47,075 bases of DNA, taken from positions 1 through 47,075 of IMG/VR virus record IMGVR_UViG_3300020172_000411; one strand, 5' to 3'. A program made the translations under genes and the position numbers. Below are positions 36,401-44,591 of this stretch, piece by piece. Under the pieces are notes generated by a model that ran no database searches, was not told the origin of the DNA, and saw only the letters and a list, made by a program, of their open reading frames with translations. Every line of letters starts with the position of its first letter. Position 1 is the stretch's first letter. This DNA is from a virus.

Positions 36401-39333
36401 TTGGCAATATGGGATATTGCTTGCACACCTGTGGTGAACTTGTCGTACTTGGTATCTGCGGGTTCTTTGGTAGTAGTTGACGCAGATGGGCCAGACAGTT
36501 TGGCTTTGTTAACCGCATCAATACCAGCTTGTATCTCGGCTTTTTCTTTTGCAGAAATATCAGGGCGTGACAAAGCGGCGTTGATACGCTCGCCGGGTTT
36601 AGTTCCGCGCAAGGCTGGGTTGCCCTTGAGTATGAGCAGTTCTTTAATTGCCTCGCGGCGCTTAGCCCTTGTTGCTTTGACGGCTTCTTCGTATTCGTTC
36701 TCTGACTCAAACTCGTCTTCAGTTATTGGTTTGGCCAAAGCATCGAGCGTGCTGTTGATACGGGTAAGCGCACGTTCAGCACGAGCTTTTTCTGCTTGAA
36801 CCGGCGCACTCTCAGCAAGTTTTTGTTTTTTCTGTTCTTCAGTAAGTCTTACTGGCGCACCACGGGGTTTGGGGGCAAGTTGTTTGACAGCGGCTTCTAG
36901 TTTTGTCCTTGCGTCGGCAAGAGCAGCTTGAGTTTGTTCGCTTTTTGCATAATAGTTTTGTCGTGCAGCGTTTGCGTAGTCCACCAAAGGTTGGCGAATA
37001 GGCTCGGGTACATGCGCAGGGAGTTCTGATGCGCTCTGGAATACGCCCTGCCGAGTATCACCTTGTCTTATAACGCCAGATTCTTTACCCGTTGGGTCTT
37101 TGACAAACGTATCACCGTCGCTTGCAAACAAAACCTTAGCGCCATTGCCTAGCTCAAGCGTTTCCCTTGCACCGTCTTGTTTGTTTTCCTGCTCATTTGC
37201 GCTACGAAACCCTATTGCACTCGGTTTCGTCCCTTCTCGTTTAGTAGTTCCTGCAACATCTTGTCCAGCAGAAACCACTCTACTTCGCTTAGCGCCTTTA
37301 GCTCCTCCGGGGGGTACGACTGCACCGGGCTGTCCAACCACTGGAACGCCTGTTCGACTTGTTGTGGTGTTAATTTGTCCAGCATTTGTTTCTCCTTGTG
37401 CTTCTCTTGCAGCAAGCGCATCGGCCTCATCCTGTTCTTGTATTTCTGTTGCGGCTATTTGTACAGCTTCGGTTGGGTTAAAAGTCACACCCTCAGACAA
37501 CAGTTCTTGTGCACGAGCTTTTACGCGATCTTCTTGTGGTTTAGTAACCAACTCAGCAGCAGCTTCTTTTTCTTTTATCTCTTGCCCAATTACTTGTGAA
37601 GTGGCAATACGGCGTGCGTCGTCGTCAGGTATGCCTTGTTCTTCAGCTATCTGTGTAGCCAGCGAATTGATTTGTTCTTCGCGGTCAAGATTTACTGATG
37701 CTTTACCGCCGAGGGGTGTTGGAGGAGTTACTTCCGCACCGGGGCGCACTGCGCCTAAATCGGTGGTGATAGATGGTTCTTGTTCTAAGTCAACACCGGG
37801 GCGTTCTGCGCCAAGGTCATCTAAAGTAAATTCTTCCTGTTGCTTTTGCTGTCTTTGCTGGCGTTCTTCAGGAGCCAAAAATCCTTTCGACCGAGCAATC
37901 AGTTCAGACAATCCTTCGTAGCTTGTATCTTGCTGGTACGCGCCTTCACGGGGGCCGAGTAGCTGCGCGGCTTTTTGGCTACCTTTAACAACACCTATGG
38001 TTGCACCCGCAGTCACACCTGACTGAAGAATTGTTTGGCGCAAAGTCTCTTCAAGTTGTTTGTACAAGTCCGTCAAGTTTGGGTTTTTGTTTAACCCGAT
38101 TTCTGGCATTGCATCAATTACGTATTGCGTAGCAGTGGTAGCTAGTTCTGAAGGCAGTTCGGTGGCAATAGATTGGGCCACGTACTTAGGCACGCTATCC
38201 ACGCCATACTTGGCAATGTGAGATTTCAACCCAGCAAGAGCTTTGGTCATACCAAAACGCTCAAAGAACACCTCGGCTGTAGCTGTTGAGATAGCTCTTT
38301 TCGCCGATGCCTTACCAGATAAACCAGCGGCTCGGCCTTCTCCGTAGGCATCCCCAAATTGTTGTATTGCAGCCTGTGCAAGTACGGGTACGGGACTACC
38401 CGTTGCTGCGCTCAACACCAAAAACGGTGTTTGCCCAACCAAACTTGTCATTGCCCCTTGAAATGATTTTTCAAATATGCTTTCACCTTGGGGAATAGCA
38501 CCTTCACGGGCTTCTTCGATACGACGTGCGTTGTTTAAGTTGTTGCTAAATTGTTTGTCGCCAATTAAATCTGCGTAGGCTTGAAGCAAACCCATGCCTG
38601 ACTTAGTAACTTGAGAACGTGCTCCCGCGCCAACGCGATCCATAAAATCAGCATCGGCAAGTTCTTTGGCGCGTTCTTGTGCCGCAACATCAGCTTGCTC
38701 ACCCACCACATCAGCGGTCATCTGTTGTAAATCGGGTCTTAATCTCCCGCTCAACGCTTGCGCTTTGGCAAAATCTTCTGGGCGTTCTATACCCTGCTCA
38801 GCAAACCGTTCGGTTTGGGCTTCAAGGCGAGGATCAAACTGTCTTGCTGTTTTAAGATCAAAGGATTTATCCATCGCCGCATAACGGCCAGCAATAGCCC
38901 GAGCAGCACGGCCATATACATCTTGGCGCTGTACCATTTTGTCCAATGCAGCTTGGCGCTGGTCGGCTGGCAATGCGTTAAGTTGTGCCTGAACTGCATT
39001 TACAAACTTGGGGTTTACAACAGCTTTATCTTCGGTTGGAAGTTCAGGAATTTTCCTGTCTTCCATAATGCTGCGGTATGGTTTATTTTGTTGCTCAACG
39101 ACAGATGCCCAAGCATCATCACCGCCCATAACATTTGTTTCAGGGGGCGGGTTTACACGTTTTTGTGGCTCAGGATACCTTTTACCCTCTACAGTCCGAA
39201 CAGGGCCTTGAGGTTTTCTGGGCACGTAATTTTTAACGTCCGCAGGTTTTTTCGCCGGAAATAAATCGGAAAGACCAAACTCTTCTTGAGGCGTCGGGGT
39301 CAGTGCCTCTTCCAACGAAAAATCTTTAGCCAT
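30475..39333 (-). CDS. Giant virion-type protein with Hsp90-like ATPase and two HExxH sites (2952 aa)
   Basis: This single frame spans nearly 19% of the window. Parts, N to C: a charged Pro-rich start; a hydrophobic-helical region near 280-345; long charged coils; HELLHAAT (H1060-H1064); a GHKL ATPase domain with all three boxes, E1257/N1261/D1264 (KELFQNGFDAI), D1295-G1299 (DNGPGM) and G1324-G1327 (GGLG); a second metal site IHELAH (H1845); then about 1000 mostly helical residues with membrane-like stretches near 2410 and 2650. The gene is among virion genes, so it is probably carried in the capsid and injected, as for polyvalent proteins of phages. Start ATG 39333 has AGGGG upstream. Confidence 0.88.
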   Translation of the reverse strand: MAKDFSLEEALTPTPQEEFGLSDLFPAKKPADVKNYVPRKPQGPVRTVEGKRYPEPQKRVNPPPETNVMGGDDAWASVVEQQNKPYRSIMEDRKIPELPTEDKAVVNPKFVNAVQAQLNALPADQRQAALDKMVQRQDVYGRAARAIAGRYAAMDKSFDLKTARQFDPRLEAQTERFAEQGIERPEDFAKAQALSGRLRPDLQQMTADVVGEQADVAAQERAKELADADFMDRVGAGARSQVTKSGMGLLQAYADLIGDKQFSNNLNNARRIEEAREGAIPQGESIFEKSFQGAMTSLVGQTPFLVLSAATGSPVPVLAQAAIQQFGDAYGEGRAAGLSGKASAKRAISTATAEVFFERFGMTKALAGLKSHIAKYGVDSVPKYVAQSIATELPSELATTATQYVIDAMPEIGLNKNPNLTDLYKQLEETLRQTILQSGVTAGATIGVVKGSQKAAQLLGPREGAYQQDTSYEGLSELIARSKGFLAPEERQQRQQKQQEEFTLDDLGAERPGVDLEQEPSITTDLGAVRPGAEVTPPTPLGGKASVNLDREEQINSLATQIAEEQGIPDDDARRIATSQVIGQEIKEKEAAAELVTKPQEDRVKARAQELLSEGVTFNPTEAVQIAATEIQEQDEADALAAREAQGETNAGQINTTTSRTGVPVVGQPGAVVPPGGAKGAKRSRVVSAGQDVAGTTKREGTKPSAIGFRSANEQENKQDGARETLELGNGAKVLFASDGDTFVKDPTGKESGVIRQGDTRQGVFQSASELPAHVPEPIRQPLVDYANAARQNYYAKSEQTQAALADARTKLEAAVKQLAPKPRGAPVRLTEEQKKQKLAESAPVQAEKARAERALTRINSTLDALAKPITEDEFESENEYEEAVKATRAKRREAIKELLILKGNPALRGTKPGERINAALSRPDISAKEKAEIQAGIDAVNKAKLSGPSASTTTKEPADTKYDKFTTGVQAISHIAKTGTKFQQRLAKRLRGFVTKVRFVVLEKGQEVPDQLKTSKNAAAWDRSIALYVENYKTGDQVIYVRGASFGNDQGINNTTVLHELLHAATNRKIALAKAFIDKGIYLNQPVVKAFQDLIRTMNSAGRAYEDLAKQNKLPMHMVKLKYDGDIFSDPREFVAYGLTDETMQDFLMHAEGFEEDVSYLSRFVRAIRDLFGMGENDTNALTDLIVATENILKSRPPKLKGKGEQVSRTSKDTTPDVQGETISAMPSVNQKRLSKMLGTKLYGSPENIAAVSIKELFQNGFDAIKEGMEKGQITKGKVDIKLDDSNRTVTVVDNGPGMPTSVMGNQFLQIAGTVKGTKRASGGLGVAKMLFLFENKKLEIVSLHDGVLSRMVTTGEDLKEAFDGSGPAPQITTSSNPDTIEQYKSLFPDGHGTAVVIQVPETFTDTSTGEEKKIPFDAYNLEDAPVLKFSPLFDDIDVTVTKNGREKTLNLGNNFPIQDYTPFANVNFAWGTARVYVTKEKATPPYKGNTHILSNGLWQFDTNIKDRPGYDGKQIERVFYVDVSPAPNVKPEDAAYPFELNRQNFSQQAGQDFQKIFNYITAIYGQLDLAASVKNFGTIQYVNSDGSLTTAETLEPNAPMTDNAFTLIKPGDEVEVRDGVLYVNNRELPELSIDDLKNTAPRLDELTIPQDQIDPQKVMIHDNTTYKDNKPPSRVQQLDRLFELVDSNPEEFALKFNSNSDIVGLDVFGLTTDKKRASLDKTLTGDELSLVTQLENLGWLEAEKTEADESLSDKARAKFGGKRYDRYLATIGKTFQTLRNALVASGNEYGSLAEQALGTSIDNEYYGVSIMLPFRGMFINPATTDLRGSPEEIALCMIGTMIHELAHYRVRNHGEDFPKEMQRIMVLLKTSPTLNLASMEKNLTSHIKTNQDIFNFLNKEFRDGNLKPRGNRFKDAGGYQQIENEGSSKPMESTGGAGDEWRPSLSASTGQGTGGAGKVSIGEGLNNEAEEVGDAVRTQKEVDRAVKIAAEQYSESKKGYDFSQAVTVLQMLQNPTEVIPALKALWKRATLMQRNALVKLPTTEFLTDWAGDTVPELKNTSRLLRLMNGMTLQLLKSAGELTKDIERAFRADHTLRAKLDKITIMSTLAEVDPSDPLAKVRNAELDKQYKELGANGQRVYKQIKQHFERLSQYFTQLLDDQITDSKLPIAEKANLMKKIRSIYETGSKITPYFPLVRVGDFYLAIGKGKTRKFFMFETAEERDNAMQKFADERVKQKPGESNSAFEKRRADNLLELLTDQEFVHGNSIRDLRNRTADSSALLIEIFNTIDGADLGDTEAKETLKDAVYQVYLQSMPDQSFRKQFIHRKGITGFRPDLLRNVAHTTAKMATQLARIKYAPLLRNSVSAAKDSILNRPTYEPFVTEMGNRVRESLGAFVEGPAAKFVGLLNKASYIFYLSGASSALLQPLSIFQTGMPVLSRYGTVNATREMGRMMKVWQQFGAYKDNKDGTKSWVAPSVEHSKALTPEERKAVREMLARDVTTSTYANAVFDYKKTPTENLSSPIASFGKSTVDMLVLGGLMHSTERLSREMMFMSSFRLNRQAGKTFEQSIEQATYDTNEALGNYGDYNRPGFMRSLPGKVLTQFMMYPLHVTLFLLKNFKEMAVPMDGRTRAEAAKKFFGTMGTSFILAGAVGLPMFSVVMGLLGWAWEEMKDDDWPEDMKSMNFQLWFRTIWLEEQLGGVKIGGKKLSEVVERGVANALTGLDISGRTGLNNLWIRESKETKGIKDEIINLAIEKAGPGINMLLSLAEGIEAFYHGDINKGVQKTFPAGFRNFMTAYDLFTEGAKDNKGVKILSKDAFSTGELIGQAVGFRSDLLANTQYVNFKVIGLKQRIVNERDTLTDEIEKQFRNKNFKEFNKLINKDVVKFNKRFPTFEITDENILDSIEQRAESRAESWRGVTLTDKDAGLFTKALKPSRQAAKEAEKAGRK

Positions 39334-39342
39334 AGTGACCCC

Positions 39343-41979
39343 TTATTGTGCTGCTACGGGCGTGAATTTTTGTGTCTTTGCGTTCCATTTACCGGGACCC
39401 TTTGACGTACTATATACGACTCCATCTTTTAGGTCGGCGGCTGTAGCGTTGGCAGGTAACGGTTGTGCAGCAGGAGCCGCTGATGTTGGTTTGTCGCTGC
39501 TGAGTTTTCGTTTGCCGCTTTGTATTTTTTCCAGTTCGTCTTCATAAAGGCGTTTTTCAACTTTATCTTTTTCGTCTTGGGTGGTGGCATTCTGCCAATC
39601 TTCGTTGCGCAGTGCAGCTTTCTTAGCGGCGGTGGCGGCAGCCAAAACTTCTTTGCTGCTGAGTTCTTCTTTTGACACGTCAACTTTTGATTCTTCAACA
39701 TCCTTTTTAGAACCCGCAATATCTGACGTGCTTGAAACATTACTTGTGACGTTTGACCGAGATGTGATGTCTTTCGTGCCTTTTAGCTCAAGGATTATTC
39801 GCGCCGCCATAGCATTTAAACGCGTCTTGTACTGCGCAGGTGTCTCACCTTCTTTCATTGGGTTTGTAGATTTAAGGTCTTCCGCAATATCTTCTTTGTT
39901 TTCAATGTCAAAGTTGCGTGTTGCAGCTTTGGCTGGTGCGTTGAGTTTTACCGCTTTTGCAGCAACTTCTCCCAGTGCTTTGTTTTTCGCAATATGCGCG
40001 GCATCCGCAGCCTGTTGGTCTCGGCGACCTGCTTCGGTAAGTTGACGTGCTTCGCCAACCAGACCAACTCGCATCTTGTACTGTGCGTCTTCTAAATTGT
40101 TTTTAGCACTCATGAGCGCACGTTTTTCTGCACGGTCGGCTTGAAGGGCCTTGCCGTACATGTCTCCAAATTTCCCAGCACCCGCACCTAAACCGCGAAC
40201 AGCGTTACTGCCCTGAAGAATCGCTGGTATTGCTGCAATAGCAGCCAAACCTTTTTGTTGTCTTAGCTCCCCAGCCTGCTGCTTTTCTTGTTCAGCTATA
40301 CGGTCGCCCTGAGCTTTGTATGGGTTTGGGCCAGCCATGTCTTGTACTTCTTGGTAATACGCTTTTGTATTTGCTCGGCGTTGGTCTTCCGTCATTGTTC
40401 TAGGCTGGTAATTCATTATGTTTTCATAAGACTGACCCAGCCTTTGATTCCACACTGCTCTTTGGTCTGCATCGCCAGTGCCGCCTTGTTCGTCATCGTT
40501 TAACTCGGCTAGGACTTCCCGCATCTTGTCTTCAGTTACTAAACTTTGATCGTTTCCTGCAAACCCCATAATGCCGCCCCGTGCGGCTTGTACCATTGGT
40601 GCTTGTGGAGTTGCTTGTGTTGTCGGTGCCTGTTCGGGCATCATGTTGTACGCGCTGGCCAAGCCTCTGCTTTCTGAAGCACGGGTAGCTAATTCTGTCT
40701 TGGCAGCTTGAAGTTCCGCCGCACTGGATGGCTGTTGAATGATTTGCTGAAGCTGCTCATCGCTAAGTTTGGATACCGCCCGCGCCATTTCTGAAGGGTC
40801 GTCCATTGGAGAATGGGTAACGCTAGGATCATCTACCAAATCTCCATCGGCAAACGCAACCATGCCCCCACCGGCATAAGACCCAGCCAAGCCACCCTCT
40901 GCTTTAGGAGAAGGCGATCCAAACATTTGGTTAAGGCCATAAGCGCCCATACCAAGTGCGCCCACCGTCTGCAATGTAGAGGGAGGGGCTTGATATATTT
41001 GAGAAGTAGACTGTTGGCCAAGCGGCAACCCACGAACCATGTCGGACATGAAGCCCAACTGTTTGTATGGGTAGTTCTGTTGGTTGATGAAGTCCTGATA
41101 CGCCATGTCCATAGGACGCTGGGCTTGCTGTTGTTGTTGCTGACCGTATGCGCTTTGCAACTGGTTGATGCCCATCTTCTGGCCATATTCGGTTTGACCG
41201 AGTTGACCCAACTGTCCTGCGGCTTGCAATCCAGTTTGGAGACCTTGCATACCCAAACCAGCGCCGTACTGGCGCGACTGCTCACCCATTTGCTGGGCTT
41301 GTAAACGCCGAGCTTGGTCTGCGTTGAATTGTTGCTGGGCGTTTTGGAACGCCGCTTGTTGGCCAGTGGCCTCGATACCTTGCAACTGAGAGTTCAAGGT
41401 ACGTTGTGCTTCAGCATCCACAATTGCAGACCGGCTACCACCAAACGCGCCTTGCCGAACAGCTTGAGCCTGACGCATGGGTTGGGCAATTTGAAAGTCC
41501 CGCAGAGCCTGAGATTTCTGATAGTCCACCACATTCTGGGTGTACGGATTCATGTAGTCTTGAGCGGCTTGGTTGTTGAACTGCCCGCCTTGGAACTGCC
41601 CGCCTTGATAATTTGTGTTTAAAGCGCCAAGACCAGCCATGCCAGCCATGCCTGAAGCTTGGTTTAACAGGGCAGAAGGCTGCATACCGGCAGCACCCGC
41701 AAAAGCTTGTTCTTGCATTGGCTGGAAGCCAGCAATGCGTTGCCCACCGTATTGTTGATACGGGTTTTTGTTAATATCAGTCAGCGCAGACGCTTTTGCC
41801 AGCGTGTCTTTGGCGTAACCACGTGCCCACTCGGGCAACTCCATTGTCTGAGTATTTGTTGTATCCGCAGGTGGGCTATCGCTACCTCCGCCGTATATAC
41901 GACCGCCGGGTTTTAACCGAGTTACGCACTCGCCAAGTGGTTCGCCTAATGCGTAAAGTTGTCTGCGTGAGTAGTTCAT
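39343..41979 (-). CDS. Gln/Ala-rich virion protein (878 aa)
   Basis: The protein is low complexity: residues 80-330 are Gln-, Ala- and Gly-rich, with repeated segments (QQQFNADQARRLQAQQMGEQ) that should form long helices, followed by Gly-rich linkers and an acidic/Lys-rich helical tail. Similar proteins sit near the ends of tail-gene clusters in podovirus-like phages and are thought to be ejected with the DNA; the family name is not clear to me. It lies 9 bp from the giant protein gene and overlaps the GNAT gene by 4 bp. Confidence 0.72.
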   Translation of the reverse strand: MNYSRRQLYALGEPLGECVTRLKPGGRIYGGGSDSPPADTTNTQTMELPEWARGYAKDTLAKASALTDINKNPYQQYGGQRIAGFQPMQEQAFAGAAGMQPSALLNQASGMAGMAGLGALNTNYQGGQFQGGQFNNQAAQDYMNPYTQNVVDYQKSQALRDFQIAQPMRQAQAVRQGAFGGSRSAIVDAEAQRTLNSQLQGIEATGQQAAFQNAQQQFNADQARRLQAQQMGEQSRQYGAGLGMQGLQTGLQAAGQLGQLGQTEYGQKMGINQLQSAYGQQQQQQAQRPMDMAYQDFINQQNYPYKQLGFMSDMVRGLPLGQQSTSQIYQAPPSTLQTVGALGMGAYGLNQMFGSPSPKAEGGLAGSYAGGGMVAFADGDLVDDPSVTHSPMDDPSEMARAVSKLSDEQLQQIIQQPSSAAELQAAKTELATRASESRGLASAYNMMPEQAPTTQATPQAPMVQAARGGIMGFAGNDQSLVTEDKMREVLAELNDDEQGGTGDADQRAVWNQRLGQSYENIMNYQPRTMTEDQRRANTKAYYQEVQDMAGPNPYKAQGDRIAEQEKQQAGELRQQKGLAAIAAIPAILQGSNAVRGLGAGAGKFGDMYGKALQADRAEKRALMSAKNNLEDAQYKMRVGLVGEARQLTEAGRRDQQAADAAHIAKNKALGEVAAKAVKLNAPAKAATRNFDIENKEDIAEDLKSTNPMKEGETPAQYKTRLNAMAARIILELKGTKDITSRSNVTSNVSSTSDIAGSKKDVEESKVDVSKEELSSKEVLAAATAAKKAALRNEDWQNATTQDEKDKVEKRLYEDELEKIQSGKRKLSSDKPTSAAPAAQPLPANATAADLKDGVVYSTSKGPGKWNAKTQKFTPVAAQ

Positions 41980-42452
41980 ACTGGCTCCGTGCTCAATATT
42001 TTTGTGTAGACTTTATCGGTATGCTTGTACCCAAGGTACTCGAACAGCCGAGAGTTGTCCAAATGAATTTTGGTGTGCATGATGATTCTGTTGACACCAT
42101 CTTGCTTGAGCACGTCTTCGGCATACTGGAACAATCTAATCCCAGTACGGCCTTGACGGAATTCTTTTCTAAGAAAATATATGTCTTCAAAGGCGGTCTT
42201 GCAGGACATATAGTGTAAATGCGGTTGCACAATAAAGATTATGTAACCAATCAAGTTCCCTTCAGCCCTGCATGTGACGCACCGCAACATACCGTTTACT
42301 GCCAAACGCCCGTAGGCCAAGTAGTCTGGCGCTAAGGGAAAGTCTTTGGTTACACACAGTTCATCGTAATGTTCTTGCAAAATGTGCTGCAACTCATCCA
42401 CAAATGTGGCTGGGTCTTCATTGGCATATACGATGCTTGTGACTGCGTTCAT
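41976..42452 (-). CDS. GNAT-family N-acetyltransferase (158 aa)
   Basis: The acetyl-CoA loop is seen at residues 99-106 (RQGRTGIRL, the R/Q-x-x-G-x-G/A pattern), preceded by strands (GNLIGYIIFIV, then CKTAFEDIYFL) and followed by the typical end (NSRLFEYLGYKHTDKVYTKI). It would transfer an acetyl group to an unknown amine of a protein or small molecule. It is embedded in the tail cluster with 4-bp overlaps on both sides, so it is made late and may modify a virion protein. Confidence 0.88.
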   Translation of the reverse strand: MNAVTSIVYANEDPATFVDELQHILQEHYDELCVTKDFPLAPDYLAYGRLAVNGMLRCVTCRAEGNLIGYIIFIVQPHLHYMSCKTAFEDIYFLRKEFRQGRTGIRLFQYAEDVLKQDGVNRIIMHTKIHLDNSRLFEYLGYKHTDKVYTKILSTEPV

Positions 42453-43906
42453 GCTGGCAAATATTTTTCAGACCGGCTGTTCTTGGCAACCTTGCCTTTA
42501 CCTACAGTTTTGCCGCGAGCCTTCTGAATCCTGTCCATCATGGCGTACAGCTTACGTGCGCCAGCCTCAGTCGAGCCGTTGCCCAACTCAGAAACGATAC
42601 GTGCAGGTATCACAAATTCACCGTCGGCTAAACGCGCAGGTTGCTTTTTGCCTATCACAGCAGGGATAGAGTCAGACACGCCGTCACCGGGGCCACGAAG
42701 CAGTCGGCCACCATCGGAGTAGCCGCCCAAGTTGTAATGGGCATCGGAAATACCGCCGGAAGCCATCATGCCACCGTCAGCAGCCCGTGGGACATACCGT
42801 TGGTTGTAATATTTCTGCTCCCGACCATATGGGTCGGACATGGGTGTTGGGCTTGTTGCGTTTGCCTCGTACGTGTATTGCTGGCCGGGGTCAGAATCAC
42901 CGGGTTTTTTCTCTCTTGCTTTTGCATCAGGTGTAAACGCCGTTACAGCCATACCCGCCGCTTGCAATGGGTTTTCCTTAGCGTAATTTACAAGGTTGTC
43001 AAAAGTTGCCCCCTTCTTCAATGCTTCAAACCGCTGGGCGGTAGTCATGTTTTCTGGGGTAAGAGTTGTTGGTGGCGCTGCTGCTGTTTTTACCAGATTA
43101 GGATTACTATAGCTATCTGCTAATGCAAATTTATTGTCGGGGAATGAAGTATCCAAAGACGCTCGTATTCCCGGCTTTGTATTTGTTGAGATGTAATCCA
43201 GTCTTGGAGCAGGGGCTTCAACTACAGGGGTTTCAGCCACAGGGGCAGAAGCGGAAGGAAAATCGGGGCCGCGTAATGAAGTAGCTGGGCTAACTACGGG
43301 TGCTGGAGCGGGGGCAGCGGATAACTGTGTAGGGGCGACCTCAACTCGAGGTACAGCCTGCGTTACTTGAGGTATAGGCTGCGTTACATTCCCAACAGCA
43401 TCTACTGTTACTGGGCTTGGGTTTATAGGCGCGGTTTCAAACAAATCCGGTCTTGGAAATTTACTTGCATCCACAATAGGGGCTGGGGGTGTTGCTACTG
43501 CCGCCGCTTCTGGGGCTGCCGTCGCCGCCGCTTCTGGAGCAACCGATGATGCGCCAGCTTGCATCAAAGAACCACTTAAACCAGCGCCGCCATAAGCGCC
43601 CAAGCCAGCCATCAAGCCTTTCTTCAAGCTGCCTGTTGCTGCGGTATATCCACCACCCACCATCAAAGCTGCCATAGGAGCGCCAACACCCGTTGCTGCC
43701 AAACCCGCGCCAATGACCATTGGAAGCATACGTTTCAAGAAGCCAGCTTCGGGCAACCCTGTATGTGGGTTGATAGTCAAATGCCCGCCACCAGCCATAG
43801 CCAAGTCGTTTAGGCTTTTTACTTCCCCTTTGGACATGTGAACAAGCACCGTATCGCCATTGCGACCGTGCTTCTCAAGATGTTTTGCAGCGTGTTGTAG
43901 GCTCAT
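42449..43906 (-). CDS. Virion-associated protein, Ala/Pro-rich (485 aa)
   Basis: I choose ATG 43906 with GAGG 5 nt upstream (protein starts MSLQHAAKHLEKHGRNGDTV); the frame open to 43963 lacks a ribosome site. The first 80 residues (VHMSKGEVKSLNDLAMAGGG, then HLTINPHTGLPEAGF) are a conserved start of a tail-associated protein in aquatic phages, as I recall. Residues 60-110 contain hydrophobic Gly/Ala segments. Residues 120-250 are Ala/Pro-rich linkers. The C-terminal part is Gly-rich with a domain (ARLADGEFVIPARIVSELGN) near 425. Likely internal or tail protein. Confidence 0.75.
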   Translation of the reverse strand: MSLQHAAKHLEKHGRNGDTVLVHMSKGEVKSLNDLAMAGGGHLTINPHTGLPEAGFLKRMLPMVIGAGLAATGVGAPMAALMVGGGYTAATGSLKKGLMAGLGAYGGAGLSGSLMQAGASSVAPEAAATAAPEAAAVATPPAPIVDASKFPRPDLFETAPINPSPVTVDAVGNVTQPIPQVTQAVPRVEVAPTQLSAAPAPAPVVSPATSLRGPDFPSASAPVAETPVVEAPAPRLDYISTNTKPGIRASLDTSFPDNKFALADSYSNPNLVKTAAAPPTTLTPENMTTAQRFEALKKGATFDNLVNYAKENPLQAAGMAVTAFTPDAKAREKKPGDSDPGQQYTYEANATSPTPMSDPYGREQKYYNQRYVPRAADGGMMASGGISDAHYNLGGYSDGGRLLRGPGDGVSDSIPAVIGKKQPARLADGEFVIPARIVSELGNGSTEAGARKLYAMMDRIQKARGKTVGKGKVAKNSRSEKYLPA

Positions 43907-43940
43907 TTTTGCCTCATAAATAGGGGGTTGGTGGACTTTA

Positions 43941-44591
43941 TCATGTTGAGAGCGCGGACACAAATGAAAGTGTGGCTACGACGGACTGCGTTGCTGGTTT
44001 TGTTGGGCTTGCGGAAGCTGCGTAAAATTGAATAGAGACATCCGCGCTGGTAGTTGACCAGTAAATCTCAACGTAATCACTTGCGTCCATTTCAAGGTAA
44101 TAGTTCCAGCCAACAATGCTGTGAAATGGGTCGCTGGGGTTTTTCCGTGCTGGCATACCTATCTTACCCGTGGAGCCAACAATATCTGTTCCGTTTTGCT
44201 TTAACCAGATAAACACATCTTGCGGCGCATTGTTAGAGTTCTCTAGTTGGACGCTGAACTGAAGGTTATAAATACCTGAATTGGCTACCGTAATCTTGGA
44301 CGTTGCAATCGACACCTCATTGGCAAAGTCCGTAGTGTTAAGCGTCATCAGCGTGGCTGTGTTTGCAATAGCGGTCTGATCCTGATTGCTGGAGAAAGCC
44401 CCGTACGGGAAGCGAATAAACCGCCCGCCGGACTCGCCCAACAAAGCCCCAGTCAAGTTGTCAAGCTGGTTGAAGTACAGACGCAGGATGTTTGAGTACT
44501 GCTCGATAAACTCGGCGGTGTACTCGTTTGGAGCCGCTGGCAGTCGTGGCTGGACGACTGGGCGGTATCGGTTGATGATGGTTGTTGCCAT
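43941..44591 (-). CDS. Beta-rich virion protein (216 aa)
   Basis: After an N-terminal helix (EYTAEFIEQYSNILRLYFNQ) the protein is beta-rich with a jelly-roll-like pattern: ANSGIYNLQFSVQLENSN, DVFIWLKQNGTDI and DYVEIYWSTTSADVSIQFYA, a layout that resembles C1q/TNF-like domains of tail appendages. It overlaps the gp10-like gene by one base. Likely a small tail or head decoration protein. Confidence 0.72.
   Translation of the reverse strand: MATTIINRYRPVVQPRLPAAPNEYTAEFIEQYSNILRLYFNQLDNLTGALLGESGGRFIRFPYGAFSSNQDQTAIANTATLMTLNTTDFANEVSIATSKITVANSGIYNLQFSVQLENSNNAPQDVFIWLKQNGTDIVGSTGKIGMPARKNPSDPFHSIVGWNYYLEMDASDYVEIYWSTTSADVSIQFYAASASPTKPATQSVVATLSFVSALST

Noticed and set aside
37100-37921. 273-aa open frame on the plus strand opposite the giant gene
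   Set aside because: Ser/Ala/Pro/Cys-rich shadow translation of the antisense strand, no ribosome site or promoter; the minus-strand frame codes a continuous 2952-aa protein.
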